From Zhengella mangrovi (GTDB lineage Bacteria; Pseudomonadota; Alphaproteobacteria; Rhizobiales; Rhizobiaceae), in assembly GCF_002727065.1 (NCBI RefSeq), contig NZ_PDVP01000010.1, positions 112,815-176,814 on the forward strand: DNA of 64,000 nt. The letters run 5' to 3'. How positions within the stretch are numbered: the first letter of the stretch is position 1; each line of letters starts with the position of its first letter. Under the pieces are notes generated by a model that had not been told where the DNA came from, made no database searches, and was given only the letters and a program-made list of their open reading frames with translations. Below are positions 42,665-52,490 of this stretch, piece after piece. The position numbers and the translations under genes are program-made.

Positions 42665-43180
42665 ATGGGACAGGCGATTCGAATCATCGGCATCGACCCG
42701 GGTTTGCGGAACATGGGGTGGGGCGTCATCGAGACGCTCGGCAATTCCCTGAAGTTCGTGGCCTCGGGAACGGTGCGCTCGGATGGCAAGGCGGATCTGG
42801 CCAGCCGCCTGTGCCAGCTGCACGACGGGCTCGCCGAGGTGCTGCACGGTTACCGGCCGGACGAGGCCGCGGTGGAAGTGACCTTCGTCAACAAGGACGC
42901 GACGGCGACGCTGAAGCTCGGCCAGGCGCGTGGCGTGGCCATGCTGGTGCCGGCGCGGGCCGGTCTCCCGGTGGCCGAATATGCACCGAACGCAGTCAAG
43001 AAAGCGGTGATCGGTGTCGGCCACGGCGACAAGAAACAGATCCAGATGATGCTCAGGGTTCTGATGCCGCGGGCGACATTCGAAAGCGACGACGCGGCCG
43101 ATGCGCTGGCGATCGCCATTTGCCACGCGCATAACCGGGTGGGCGAGGCGCAGCGGCGCGCGCTCCTGAAGGCGGTGTGA
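42665..43180 (+). CDS. ruvC: Holliday junction resolvase RuvC
   Basis: A 171-residue endonuclease that cuts Holliday junctions at symmetric sites. The acidic active site is visible as [15 protein letters not shown] (first Asp), [11 protein letters not shown] (Glu) and [18 protein letters not shown] (last two Asp). ATG 42665 has AAGGTGGACAG upstream; a TTG at 42647 is in frame but less likely. It heads a cluster of five genes to ruvB. Confidence 0.96.
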   Translation: MGQAIRIIGIDPGLRNMGWGVIETLGNSLKFVASGTVRSDGKADLASRLCQLHDGLAEVLHGYRPDEAAVEVTFVNKDATATLKLGQARGVAMLVPARAGLPVAEYAPNAVKKAVIGVGHGDKKQIQMMLRVLMPRATFESDDAADALAIAICHAHNRVGEAQRRALLKAV

Positions 43181-43187
43181 GGGCAGA

Positions 43188-43604
43188 ATGGGCAAGATGC
43201 CTTTGAAGGCCTGTTTCGAAGCCGTCGGAACTGTTCCGAAAAACAGCCGGTGGAGCTGGTCGGGACGAAGCACGGACGGCTCGCGGGTATCGGTGACCCT
43301 GTGGCAAGACCAGTTCGAAAATGGCGCGACCATTTACCGGTCGACCGGATTTCCTGCCGACGAGGCATGGGTCGGATCACCGGGGCACAATGAGCTGATC
43401 GACAACCTGGCCTGGGCAGAAGACCGGCTCGGCGGTGTCGTCAGCGTGATCATCGCAATCGCCAGGGATGCGACGGTATCGCCACGGAGCATCAGGGAAT
43501 GTTTTCCGGTCAAGAACTGGCGGATGAAAGTCGCGTTTCTCGACCGCAGCAGCGGAGAGTTCATCCTTGAGCGTTTCATCGAACCGGGCGGTGGTGTGAC
43601 ATGA
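43188..43604 (+). CDS. Hypothetical protein between ruvC and ruvA
   Basis: A 138-residue soluble protein with alternating strands and conserved-looking aromatic positions: [23 protein letters not shown], then [30 protein letters not shown] and [20 protein letters not shown]. It is not a ruv component. Small proteins of this appearance occur in varied accessory settings, but I cannot name a family. It starts seven bases after ruvC and ends in a four-base ATGA overlap with ruvA, so it is read with them. Base composition is slightly more relaxed than its neighbours, which could mean later insertion. Confidence 0.8.
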   Translation: MGKMPLKACFEAVGTVPKNSRWSWSGRSTDGSRVSVTLWQDQFENGATIYRSTGFPADEAWVGSPGHNELIDNLAWAEDRLGGVVSVIIAIARDATVSPRSIRECFPVKNWRMKVAFLDRSSGEFILERFIEPGGGVT

Positions 43605-44215
43605 TCGGCAAGCTGAAAGGCACGGTGGACGAGGTCGGCGAGGACCACGCGGTGATCGACGTGCACGGCGTCGGCTACGTCGCCTTCTGCCCGGCGCGCA
43701 CGCTGGCCAACCTCAATGCCGGCGAGGCTGCGGTCCTGTTCATCGAGACCTACGTGCGCGAGGACATGATCCGGCTCTACGGGTTCGGATCGGGGCTGGA
43801 GCGGGAGTGGTTCCGGCTGCTGCAAAGCGTGCAGGGCGTGGGCGCCAAGGTGGCGCTGGCGGTGCTCTCCACGCTCACGCCGCCGGAACTCGCCAATGCC
43901 ATCGCGCTGAAGGATATCGCCATGGTGTCCCGTGCGCCGGGCGTGGGCAAGAAGGTGGCCGAGCGCATCGTCGTCGAACTGAAAGCCAAGGCCCCGGCCT
44001 TTGCCGGCGAGGCGGCGGCATCGATCGGCATCAAGCAGGAGATCGGCGAGGGCGTCGCGTCGGCGCCGGTGGCCGATGCCGTCTCGGCGCTGACCAATCT
44101 CGGATACTCGCGCGACCAGGCGGCCAATGCCGTGGCGGCGGCTCTGAAGAGCGCGGGCGAGGACGCCGATTCCGCCAGGCTCATCCGGCTTGGCCTGAAG
44201 GAACTGGCGCGGTGA
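43601..44215 (+). CDS. ruvA: Holliday junction branch migration protein RuvA
   Basis: A 204-residue DNA-binding subunit that holds the Holliday junction for RuvB. The OB-fold domain opens with [20 protein letters not shown], the helix-hairpin-helix region reads [18 protein letters not shown] and [17 protein letters not shown], and the C-terminal domain that binds RuvB is [20 protein letters not shown]. The start overlaps the stop of the upstream hypothetical gene (ATGA). Confidence 0.96.
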   Translation: MIGKLKGTVDEVGEDHAVIDVHGVGYVAFCPARTLANLNAGEAAVLFIETYVREDMIRLYGFGSGLEREWFRLLQSVQGVGAKVALAVLSTLTPPELANAIALKDIAMVSRAPGVGKKVAERIVVELKAKAPAFAGEAAASIGIKQEIGEGVASAPVADAVSALTNLGYSRDQAANAVAAALKSAGEDADSARLIRLGLKELAR

Positions 44216-44748
44216 GCGAGCGGGCGGGCATACCGATGCGGGGTGGTTGGATGATCCTGCTCTCGGCAACGGTGCTGGGGCCACCCATCGGCGGTTTTCT
44301 CCTCGGGCTAGCCATGTCCGCTTTCAGATTCGTGTTGCTCATCGCCTTTCTGATATTCAACGTGGACGTCCCGGAGCATGCTGCGTTGAAACCGTCCGTG
44401 GCGCTGGAAATGGCGACCGTTCCCATCTTTCTGGCATACTCTTCCTATGCCGTCGCTGGAATACCGGCATTCCTTTCCGGCCTTGTCGTTGCCATTCATG
44501 CGTCGTTCGGCGAACGGCTGACCTTCGGAACCTGCGCTCTTCACGTGCTGTGGATCATGGCGGCCTATCTGCTTTTCACGGGCGGAATCCCTGACGTCCG
44601 CTTTCTTGGAGGGTGGCTGGTCGCATATATTCTGCTGGCGATCCCGGCGCTGATTGCAACCTCTGTCCTGCTGCGGTTTTTCCGGCCCTATCTGACCATT
44701 GCCAAGCCGGCTGGAACCGGGCAAGAGACGGTGCATGACCGACCCTGA
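44212..44748 (+). CDS. Multi-pass membrane protein between ruvA and ruvB
   Basis: A 178-residue membrane protein with about five hydrophobic segments ([69 protein letters not shown] and [20 protein letters not shown]). It starts at GTG 44212, overlapping the ruvA stop as GTGA, or less likely at ATG 44236. The end overlaps ruvB by 14 bases. I recognise no family. Its tight fit into ruvAB suggests it is a real, co-translated gene and not a shadow, but nothing links it to recombination by function. Confidence 0.75.
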   Translation: MSERAGIPMRGGWMILLSATVLGPPIGGFLLGLAMSAFRFVLLIAFLIFNVDVPEHAALKPSVALEMATVPIFLAYSSYAVAGIPAFLSGLVVAIHASFGERLTFGTCALHVLWIMAAYLLFTGGIPDVRFLGGWLVAYILLAIPALIATSVLLRFFRPYLTIAKPAGTGQETVHDRP

Positions 44749-45772
44749 ACGCCTCATCTCGGCCGACAAGCGCGGCGAGGACCTGGACGCGACGCTGCGC
44801 CCGCAGACGCTGGACGATTTCACCGGACAGGCGGCGGCGCGCGCCAACCTGAAGGTCTTCATCGAGGCGGCCAAGGCGCGCGGCGAGGCGCTGGACCACG
44901 TGCTCTTCGTCGGCCCGCCGGGGCTGGGCAAGACCACGCTGGCGCAGATCATGGCCAAGGAACTGGGCGTCAACTTCCGCTCCACGTCCGGGCCGGTGAT
45001 CGCGAAGGCCGGCGACCTGGCGGCGCTCCTGACCAACCTGGAAGAAGGCGACGTCCTGTTCATCGACGAGATCCACCGCCTCAACCCGGCGGTGGAGGAA
45101 ATCCTCTATCCCGCAATGGAGGACTTCCAGCTCGACCTGATCATCGGCGAGGGTCCGGCGGCCCGTTCCGTCAAGATCGATCTCGCCAAGTTCACCCTGG
45201 TCGCCGCGACGACACGGCTCGGCCTGCTGACCAATCCCCTGCGCGACCGGTTCGGCATCCCGGTGCGCCTGAACTTCTACACGGTGGACGAACTGGAGCA
45301 GATCGTGCGGCGGGGCGCGCGCATCATGGGCCTGCCGATGGCGCCGGACGGCGCGGTTGAAATCGCGCGGCGCTCGCGTGGCACGCCGCGTATCGCCGGG
45401 CGCCTGCTGCGCCGGGTGCGCGACTTTGCCGAGGTTGCCCGCGCGACCAGTGTCGACAAGACGATTGCCGACGAGGCCCTGACCCGGCTGGAAGTCGACG
45501 CCATGGGCCTCGACCAGCTCGACCGGCGCTACCTCAACCAGATCGCGCGCAATTTCGGCGGGGGACCGGTCGGGATCGAAACCATCGCGGCGGCCCTGTC
45601 GGAGCCGCGCGACGCCATCGAGGACATCATCGAGCCCTATCTCATCCAGCAGGGCTTCATCCAGCGCACGCCACGCGGCCGGATGCTGACCGGCAACGCC
45701 TGGCGGCACCTTGGCCTCGATGTGCCCAAAGACCTTTCGGCATCGCAGACAAACCTGTTCCAGGACGAGTGA
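44735..45772 (+). CDS. ruvB: Holliday junction branch migration ATPase RuvB
   Basis: A 345-residue AAA+ motor that drives branch migration with RuvA. Walker A is [15 protein letters not shown] (about residue 57), Walker [18 protein letters not shown], sensor 1 [20 protein letters not shown] with an arginine finger, and a C-terminal winged helix with [22 protein letters not shown] 44735 ([14 protein letters not shown]) matches the family start and overlaps the upstream membrane gene by 14 bases. Confidence 0.97.
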   Translation: MTDPERLISADKRGEDLDATLRPQTLDDFTGQAAARANLKVFIEAAKARGEALDHVLFVGPPGLGKTTLAQIMAKELGVNFRSTSGPVIAKAGDLAALLTNLEEGDVLFIDEIHRLNPAVEEILYPAMEDFQLDLIIGEGPAARSVKIDLAKFTLVAATTRLGLLTNPLRDRFGIPVRLNFYTVDELEQIVRRGARIMGLPMAPDGAVEIARRSRGTPRIAGRLLRRVRDFAEVARATSVDKTIADEALTRLEVDAMGLDQLDRRYLNQIARNFGGGPVGIETIAAALSEPRDAIEDIIEPYLIQQGFIQRTPRGRMLTGNAWRHLGLDVPKDLSASQTNLFQDE

Positions 45773-45902
45773 AACACGACTCCTGACTGCATTTTTTCGC
45801 ATAGGGCGAAAATGTTACCAGAATAGATTTCCGAATATTCTTGATTACTGGCATCCTGTCGCCGACGATCCTTGCCGACGTCATTCGACATGGAGAGGTG
45901 CC

Positions 45903-46895
45903 ATGCGTTTTTCGAACGTTTCCAGGCGGACATTCGTCACCGGGCTCGCAGGCGGCGGATTGCTGATGCTGGGCGGGCTTGGCCTCGGCCGCGAGGTGAT
46001 GAAGGAAATCGCGGACCTGAAGCCGGGTGAATTCACCTGGCACCCGGAGCGGGCGCCAGCCGGTGCGTTGGCGGTCGTCGTCTCTCTGCCCGAGCAAAGG
46101 GTCCACGTCTACCGCAATGGCGTGCGCATCGCGGTTTCGACCTGTTCCACCGGCAAGCCCGGACATGAAACGCCGACCGGGGTGTTCGTCATCCTGCAGA
46201 AGGACAAGCATCACCGCTCATCGACCTACAACAATGCCCCCATGCCGAACATGAACCGGCTGACCTGGTCGGGGGTGGCGCTCCATGCCGGGCGACTGCC
46301 GGGCTATCCGGCCAGCCATGGCTGTGTCCGCCTGCCGATGAAATTCTCGGAACTGCTGTTCTCGGTGACGCATCTCGGCACGCCGGTCATCGTCGCGGGG
46401 TCGCATTCCGACCCCTGGGAAGTGACCCATCCGGGCATGGTGCTCGGCGCCTACGCGGAATCGGAGTTCGAGCAGGTCCTGGACGGACTGAAGGGCAAGA
46501 AGCATCCCTCCGACTGGGCCGAGGCCGAGCGCAACCCGGTGCATACCGTCGTCGCCTCTTCGGCCGACCGGCTGATCGAACTGATCGAAAACGACCAGGT
46601 GATCGTCCGCTCGCGGCTCACGATCAGTGGCGGTTCGCTGCTCGGCTCGCATGTCTTCGTTCTCAACGGTGCGCATCATGGTACGCGTGGCATGCACTGG
46701 TCGGCGATCAGCCATCACCACGAGGCAGGGGCCGGACCCGGCGCCGGCAACATCATGGGGCGGTTGCAGGCCGACAACAGCTTCGTGCAGGCCATGACCC
46801 GGCGGCTGCATCCGGGCATGATCTTCATCACCACCGACGCCTCGCTGACGCCGGACCGGCGCACCGGCCGCGATTTCGTGATCGCCACCAGTTGA
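45903..46895 (+). CDS. L,D-transpeptidase (YkuD domain), Tat-type signal
   Basis: A 330-residue exported enzyme. The N-terminus RRTFVTGLAGGGLLMLGG has a twin-arginine (SRRTF) signal. The YkuD domain covers about residues 50-175 and contains VYRNGVRIAVSTCSTGKPG, then the catalytic motif HAGRLPGYPASHGCVRLP. It would form 3-3 crosslinks in peptidoglycan or attach proteins to it. The C-terminal half (LIENDQVIVRSRLTISG, then IFITTDASL) is a less familiar extra domain. It is preceded by 130 bases of AT-rich DNA with a bulged hairpin at 45790-45814 and follows ruvB on the same strand. Confidence 0.9.
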   Translation: MRFSNVSRRTFVTGLAGGGLLMLGGLGLGREVMKEIADLKPGEFTWHPERAPAGALAVVVSLPEQRVHVYRNGVRIAVSTCSTGKPGHETPTGVFVILQKDKHHRSSTYNNAPMPNMNRLTWSGVALHAGRLPGYPASHGCVRLPMKFSELLFSVTHLGTPVIVAGSHSDPWEVTHPGMVLGAYAESEFEQVLDGLKGKKHPSDWAEAERNPVHTVVASSADRLIELIENDQVIVRSRLTISGGSLLGSHVFVLNGAHHGTRGMHWSAISHHHEAGAGPGAGNIMGRLQADNSFVQAMTRRLHPGMIFITTDASLTPDRRTGRDFVIATS

Positions 46896-46943
46896 CGATG
46901 CCCCGGACGAACTTCATCCGGGAATGACAGAGGAGGGGAAGCC

Positions 46944-47297
46944 ATGCTTGTTGCTGTTCGAAACGGATGCCTGGCGGGTCTTCTCCCGCTGCTCCTCGCA
47001 GCCTGCGCCGGGACATCACCCGGTACGAAGCCGGACCCCGTGCTGACGCCGATGCCCACCCCGTCCCCGGCTCCGGCGCCGATGCGAACGGGGAGCCAGG
47101 AAGACGAAGGGGCCTGCGAACGTGCGGTTACCCAGCAGACGAACAACCCGGACGTCGTCACGCTGAGTTCGCAGTTCTCGCAAGCCAATACCGAGGTCAT
47201 CGTCGGTGTCGGAGCCCAGCGGGCAAGGTGGCGCTGCCTCGTCTCACGTGGCCGGGTGGCCGAGGTGATGTCGCTGACGGATGAAGGCGCGCTCTAG
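46944..47297 (+). CDS. Small lipoprotein with Pro-rich linker
   Basis: A 117-residue protein with a lipoprotein signal (LLPLLLAACAGTS, lipobox LAAC, Cys near residue 21). A proline-rich linker (TKPDPVLTPMPTPSPAPAPM) precedes a small domain ACERAVTQQTNNPDVVTL, then NTEVIVGVGAQRARWRCLV with a second cysteine that may pair. Similar tails occur in alphaproteobacterial envelope proteins. No function can be given. It lies between the L,D-transpeptidase and a secreted protein on the same strand. Confidence 0.72.
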   Translation: MLVAVRNGCLAGLLPLLLAACAGTSPGTKPDPVLTPMPTPSPAPAPMRTGSQEDEGACERAVTQQTNNPDVVTLSSQFSQANTEVIVGVGAQRARWRCLVSRGRVAEVMSLTDEGAL

Positions 47298-47363
47298 GGC
47301 GGGAACAGACAAGAGCCGCGCGGGTCGCGGCCGGATATCGATCGTTGGAACAAGGGTTCGACC

Positions 47364-48131
47364 ATGAGAATGATGCTGTCTGCCAGTGTGGCTTTCCTGG
47401 CACTGGGTCTTGCAACCGCACCTTCGGCCGCAAGCGATGAAATCCGCACCGAGACCGTCCACTTCAAGGCCGGGGCTTCCGGAACCACCATCAAGGGCCG
47501 CATCAAGGGCTACGGCTCGGTGTCCTACCTGCTTGGCGCAAACGCCGGTCAGGTCATGCGGGTGAAGCTGACAAGCAGGCACACGGCGACCTACTTCAAT
47601 ATCTATGCGCCCGGAAAGGGACCGGGCGACGAAGCCATCGCGGTCTCCGAGATGAGTGACCCCATCAACACCTTCGAGGGTGTCCTGCCTGCCAAGGGCC
47701 AGTATACGATCTCCGTTTACATGATGCGCTCGGCGGCACGGCGGAACGAGGTGTCGGACTTCAGCCTCGATATCGCCATCGACGCGAAGGCCTCCGCCGA
47801 CACCGGCGCATCGTCGGACAGTGCGAAGGCCCAGGGCAGCGATTTCAGTGCGACCGGGCAGGTTCCCTGCGCGCGCTACGCCGGCCAGCCCATGGGCCAG
47901 TGCGAGTTCGGCGTGACGCGGGAAGGCAATGGCAACGGGGCCATAACGGTCTTCTGGCCCGACGGCGGGAGCCGCGTGATCTTCTTCGAGATGAACACGC
48001 CTGCCAGGTTCGACAAGGCGCAGGCCGATGGAGATGCCGAGATGACCGTCGGCACCAATGCCGACCTCTATCTCGTGACGATCGGAGACCAGCGTTTTGA
48101 AATCCCGGAAGCGGTGATGACCGGCGGCTGA
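47364..48131 (+). CDS. Secreted protein, perhaps a g-type lysozyme inhibitor-like
   Basis: A 255-residue protein with a signal peptide (MRMMLSASVAFLALGLATAP). The first domain (residues about 25-140) reads TVHFKAGASGTTIKGRIKGY, then NAGQVMRVKLTSRHTATYFN and QYTISVYMMRSAARRNEVSD, which resembles PliG-type lysozyme inhibitors. A second domain (about 160-255) begins VPCARYAGQPMGQCEFGVTR and has its own Cys pair. The identification is from remembered pattern only. It is convergent with the GH5-like gene at six bases. Confidence 0.6.
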   Translation: MRMMLSASVAFLALGLATAPSAASDEIRTETVHFKAGASGTTIKGRIKGYGSVSYLLGANAGQVMRVKLTSRHTATYFNIYAPGKGPGDEAIAVSEMSDPINTFEGVLPAKGQYTISVYMMRSAARRNEVSDFSLDIAIDAKASADTGASSDSAKAQGSDFSATGQVPCARYAGQPMGQCEFGVTREGNGNGAITVFWPDGGSRVIFFEMNTPARFDKAQADGDAEMTVGTNADLYLVTIGDQRFEIPEAVMTGG

Positions 48132-48137
48132 GCTCGT

Positions 48138-49385
48138 CTACCTTGAAGGAAGGCCCCTGATCACGTCGAGGACGTCCGGTTCCGACGGCCTGCCTTCGAA
48201 GGCCTCGATGACGCCGAAGGCACCGCCAAAGCCCCATAGCGACCAGCCGAACCCGTGATCCTCCGCCAGCCGTATCATGTCGCCGTAGTAGGCGGCGCGC
48301 CAGGCGGGGGCGGTGCGGAACTCGTGGTCGTATTCCTGCCGGATCATGCCGAATTCGCCGAGGAGGATGTTTTCCCTGGCGATGCCATGGCGGTCGGCCC
48401 AGTCTGCGACCTGGTCGAACGGGGTGCCGATGACGACCTTCAGATCTTCCGGGCTGTCGATCTTCGCCAGTTCCTCCTCGACGAAGGAGATGATGCCGGC
48501 GCGGCGCAGCCACGGAGCCTCGGCTCTGACGCGGGCGCGGATGGCCTTCAGCGCCGCCGCGGTTTCCCGCGCATTCGCGCCGTAGGGCGGATAGGGAAGG
48601 CCGGTCGCGTAGGGGCTGATGTCGCCGGTCCAGCCGGCACCCTGGTGCGTGAGAATGAACGGCGCGTAGGAGTGGAAGCTCCAGACCAGGTTGTCATCGG
48701 GGAAACGGGACGGATCGAGCGCGACAAGGCCGTCGGCCCCGCCCCAGCAGGCCCCCGAGACGACGAGCGTCGTCCGCGGCGCCGCCGCGCGGGCCGTCGC
48801 CACCAGCCGCTGGAGACGGTCCGACCAGGTCTCGGCCTGCCGGCCGGAACAGTCCGCCGTCGGTTCGTTCATCAGTTCCAGCGCAACGCGGGCCGGATCG
48901 GTATCGGCGACGAGCGCCGCCATGTCGCGAACCAGCCCGACATAGCGGTCGAAGGCGGCTTCGTCGGTCATCAGGTCATTGGTGCCGATGGACCGGTTCT
49001 CCCCGCCGGGAATGGCATGCAGGTCGACGATGACATCCAGGCCCGCGCCGACGATCATGGCGACTGTATCGCGCACGGAAGCCATCAGGCGGCCACGCAG
49101 GCTGCCGGTTTGCGAAGAGAGGAAGACGGCGGGATCGACGGGCAGGCGAACCATGGTGAAGCCGTCGCGGGCAAGGGCCTTCAGGTCACCGGCGTCGAGG
49201 AAACGCCGCCATTCGGGAAAGGGCAGGATGACGCCGGCGTCCCCCCAGGCGCTTTCATCCGGCCAGGTCGTCCAGAGGTCCATGGACAGGCCGCGTCCCG
49301 GCTTGAAGCTTGATGCCGTGGCGAAGGTCTGCAAAGGCAAAAGTAGCAGCGCCAGCGTGGTCAAGGTCTTGATCAGGGCGTTCAT
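48138..49385 (-). CDS. Secreted glycoside hydrolase, GH5 cellulase-like
   Basis: A 415-residue protein with a signal peptide ([20 protein letters not shown]). The TIM barrel of clan GH-A is visible: [14 protein letters not shown], the proton-donor motif [41 protein letters not shown] and the nucleophile motif [13 protein letters not shown]. Members cleave beta-glucans such as cellulose or mannan; the substrate is unknown. In this order secreted cellulases often trim bacterial cellulose or plant walls, but no cellulose-synthesis genes are visible. ATG 49385 (signal-peptide start) is chosen; ATG 49394 or GTG 49424 are alternatives. It is divergent from ybgC. Confidence 0.85.
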   Translation of the reverse strand: MNALIKTLTTLALLLLPLQTFATASSFKPGRGLSMDLWTTWPDESAWGDAGVILPFPEWRRFLDAGDLKALARDGFTMVRLPVDPAVFLSSQTGSLRGRLMASVRDTVAMIVGAGLDVIVDLHAIPGGENRSIGTNDLMTDEAAFDRYVGLVRDMAALVADTDPARVALELMNEPTADCSGRQAETWSDRLQRLVATARAAAPRTTLVVSGACWGGADGLVALDPSRFPDDNLVWSFHSYAPFILTHQGAGWTGDISPYATGLPYPPYGANARETAAALKAIRARVRAEAPWLRRAGIISFVEEELAKIDSPEDLKVVIGTPFDQVADWADRHGIARENILLGEFGMIRQEYDHEFRTAPAWRAAYYGDMIRLAEDHGFGWSLWGFGGAFGVIEAFEGRPSEPDVLDVIRGLPSR

Positions 49386-49458
49386 CGGTGCCATCCCGGG
49401 TTCGTCTTCCGTCCATCCTGGCACGGGAGGGGTTACCGGCAGGCAAAGGACGGCGGCG

Positions 49459-49929
49459 ATGACGAATGCGACGGACAGGACAGGCTCTCCCTCGGCCCCG
49501 CTTGCCGGAGAACTGACCGACGCCGGGCATCGGCTGCTGGCGCGGGTCTACTATGCCGATACCGATTTTTCCGGCGTCGTCTACCATGCGCGTTACCTGG
49601 AATTCCTGGAGCGCGGCCGGTCCGATTACCTGCGGCTGGCCGGCGTCCACCACACCGAGCTTGCCGAGGGCAGCCTCGGCGAAAAGATCGTCTGGGTGGT
49701 CCGGCGCATGGAAATCGATTTCCGCCAGCCGGCGCGCATCGACGACGTGCTGGAGGTCGAAACCCGCACGGACGCGATCTCCGGGGCGCGCATCTTCATG
49801 GCGCAGCGCATCCTGCGCGGGGATACGGTGCTGATCGAGGCGCGCGTGGAGGCGGCGATCATGTCCGATACCGGCAAGCCGCGCCGGTTTCCGAAGGAAT
49901 GGAAATCGATTTTCCTGCCCGGGGCCTGA
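49459..49929 (+). CDS. ybgC: Acyl-CoA thioesterase YbgC
   Basis: A 156-residue hot-dog thioesterase that hydrolyses short-chain acyl-CoAs and is linked to the tol-pal cluster. The catalytic loop is [20 protein letters not shown] with the Asp, and [15 protein letters not shown] follows. The start is ATG 49459 (MTNATDRTG); the long frame back to 48979 overlaps the opposite gene. It precedes tolQ by 240 bases. Confidence 0.9.
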   Translation: MTNATDRTGSPSAPLAGELTDAGHRLLARVYYADTDFSGVVYHARYLEFLERGRSDYLRLAGVHHTELAEGSLGEKIVWVVRRMEIDFRQPARIDDVLEVETRTDAISGARIFMAQRILRGDTVLIEARVEAAIMSDTGKPRRFPKEWKSIFLPGA

Positions 49930-50026
49930 TCGGGACGGCGGTTTCGGGCGACAGGTCCTAACGGATCGTTTACCATGTTGCGCCATGCTGACAATGCGGC
50001 GCCGTGCGCTTGCCGTGCGCCTTTGT

Positions 50027-50080
50027 TTAACCATGATTTGCCCGGAAAAGGCCCGTAATGGCATGCTTTTGAACAAAAGC
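50027..50080 (+). promoter_or_regulatory. Half CtrA box and palindrome before tolQ
   Basis: TTAACCAT (50027-50034) matches the extended CtrA half motif. GCTTTTG-AA-CAAAAGC (50065-50080) is a seven-bp inverted repeat of unknown use, 90 bases before tolQ. No further gene is seen in the 240 bases between ybgC and tolQ. Confidence 0.35.
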
Positions 50081-50169
50081 GCCTCGATATCCGGATAGCC
50101 ACGAAACATGCGGCCGGGACGCCTCGCAACGCTCATGATGCGCCCGGCGGCGAAGGGAACGATACCGAA

Positions 50170-50892
50170 ATGGAACAACTCGCTCTCGCGGCACCCCAGG
50201 CCGACGTCTCCATCTGGGGCCTGTTCATGCAGGCGGGATGGGTGGTCAAGCTGGTCATGATCGGCCTGCTGTCGGCCTCGATCTGGACCTGGGCGATCAT
50301 CATCGACAAGCTCATCTCCTATTCGCGGATGCGCCTGGCGCTGAACCGCTTCGAGGAGGTGTTCTGGTCGGGCCAGTCGCTGGAAGAGCTTTACCGCACG
50401 CTGTCGGACCGCAAGACGACCGGCATGGGCGCGGTCTTCGTGGCGGCCATGCGGGAATGGAAGAAGAGCTTCGAGAAGGGCGCGCGCTCGCCGATGGCGC
50501 TGCAGACGCGCATCGACAAGGCGATGGACCTGGCGCTCGGCCGCGAGATGGAGCGGCTGGAGAGCCGGCTCGGGTTCCTCGCGACGATCGGCTCGGCCGG
50601 CCCGTTCATCGGCCTGTTCGGCACCGTCGTCGGCATCATGACCTCGTTCCAGGCGATCGCCGGGTCCAAGTCGACCAACCTGGCGGTCGTGGCGCCGGGC
50701 ATCGCCGAGGCGCTGCTGGCCACGGCCATGGGCCTGCTGGCCGCCATCCCGGCCGTCGTCGCCTACAACAAGCTGACGTCGGATGCCGGCAAGCTGGGCG
50801 CCCGCATGGAAGGGTTCGCCGACGAATTTTCCGCCATCCTCTCGCGCCAGATCGACGAGCGCAGCCACGTGCGCGCCCAGGCCGCCGAGTAA
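50170..50892 (+). CDS. tolQ: TolQ, inner-membrane proton channel of Tol-Pal
   Basis: A 240-residue membrane protein with three segments: [20 protein letters not shown] near residue 25, then [20 protein letters not shown] (residues about 137-156) and [19 protein letters not shown]. It couples the proton motive force, with TolR, to the TolA-TolB-Pal outer-membrane constriction system at division. ATG 50170 ([17 protein letters not shown]) is the family start. It heads tolQRAB. Confidence 0.96.
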   Translation: MEQLALAAPQADVSIWGLFMQAGWVVKLVMIGLLSASIWTWAIIIDKLISYSRMRLALNRFEEVFWSGQSLEELYRTLSDRKTTGMGAVFVAAMREWKKSFEKGARSPMALQTRIDKAMDLALGREMERLESRLGFLATIGSAGPFIGLFGTVVGIMTSFQAIAGSKSTNLAVVAPGIAEALLATAMGLLAAIPAVVAYNKLTSDAGKLGARMEGFADEFSAILSRQIDERSHVRAQAAE

Positions 50893-50916
50893 GCCGGGAC
50901 AGGGAGAACAGCCGCG

Positions 50917-51375
<459 letters not shown>

Positions 51376-51378
51376 GCG

Positions 51379-52425
51379 ATGAAGGCGGGGCTGACCACAT
51401 CGCTGGTGCTGCACGCCGGGCTGCTGGCCTTCGGCCTCGTCAGCCTTGCCGCGCCCAAGCCGTTCGAGGTGGTGGAGGACGCCATCCCGGTGTCGACGAT
51501 CAGCGAGACGCAACTGGCGCAGTTGGTGAAGGGCGACAAGAAGGCGCCGGTCGACGAGACGCCGGCACCCAAGCCGACCACGCGGCCCGACGAGGTGCCG
51601 GAAGCCAAGAACGTGGGCGACAACTCGGCCGACCTCGCCAACGCGCCGACGCCGGATCCGCGGCCGCGGGAGATCGAGGCTTCGGCGGCGCCGAAGGCCG
51701 AGCCCGACCCGGCGCCCGTCCCGGTTCCCGTGCCCGATCCGAAGCCGGAGCCGCAGGTGACGCCCAAGCCGGTGCCGGCGACCGAACTGGCCTCCAAGCC
51801 GGCGCCGCGCGAGGAAGTGAAGCCCGATCCGGTCAAGGAAGCGATCCAGGACGCCCCCGCGGCGAGCGAGACGGCGCTGAAGCTGCCGGAAAGCGCGCCC
51901 CTGCCGACGCCGCGGCCGACACCGCCGGCCCAGACCGCCAAGGCGCCGGACCGCAAGGATTCGGAGAAGCCGGCACAGCAAGCCAAGCCGTCGGCGCAGA
52001 AAAGCGAAACGGCATCGCTCGACGACCAGGTGAAGGCCCTGATCAACCAGGAAAAGGCGTCGGGCGGCGGCCAGAAGCGGGAGACGCGGCAGGCGGCGGC
52101 GGGCAACGATCGGACCAACGCGCCGAAACTGACGCGCGCCGAGATGGACGTGCTACGCGAGCAGCTTGGCGGCTGCTGGTCGATCGATGCCGGCATTTCC
52201 GACCCCGACAAGCTCAAGGTGTCGGTACGCTTCAACCTCGACGAAAACGGCAAGCTTGACGGCGTGCCGGAAGTCACCAAATCCTCCGGGAATTCCCAGT
52301 TCGACCGGACAGCCGTGCGCGCGATCCAGAAGTGCGACATGCGCGGGCTGGCCGTGCCTCCCGGAAAATTCGAGACGTGGCGCGAAGTCATCGTCAATTT
52401 CGACCCGGCCGACATGTTCTACTGA
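51379..52425 (+). CDS. tolA: TolA, periplasm-spanning protein
   Basis: A 348-residue protein. The N-terminal segment [22 protein letters not shown] anchors it to TolQR; a long Pro/Lys/Glu-rich region (about residues 60-220) spans the periplasm; the C-terminal domain begins near [20 protein letters not shown] and ends [14 protein letters not shown]. In Rhizobiales the middle is Pro-rich rather than helical as in E. coli. It connects the inner-membrane motor to Pal and TolB. Confidence 0.92.
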   Translation: MKAGLTTSLVLHAGLLAFGLVSLAAPKPFEVVEDAIPVSTISETQLAQLVKGDKKAPVDETPAPKPTTRPDEVPEAKNVGDNSADLANAPTPDPRPREIEASAAPKAEPDPAPVPVPVPDPKPEPQVTPKPVPATELASKPAPREEVKPDPVKEAIQDAPAASETALKLPESAPLPTPRPTPPAQTAKAPDRKDSEKPAQQAKPSAQKSETASLDDQVKALINQEKASGGGQKRETRQAAAGNDRTNAPKLTRAEMDVLREQLGGCWSIDAGISDPDKLKVSVRFNLDENGKLDGVPEVTKSSGNSQFDRTAVRAIQKCDMRGLAVPPGKFETWREVIVNFDPADMFY

Positions 52426-52490
52426 CGGCCTGCAACCCTTATCAGCCGGCAGGTGCGGTCCGGCAGGAAAACAAGAGACGAGAGGGATCC

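Noticed and set aside
45790..45814. Hairpin CATTTTTTCGC/GCGAAAATG after ruvB as a terminator
   Set aside because: The stem has a two-base bulge and no T tract follows on the plus strand; AT-rich chance pairing is as likely.
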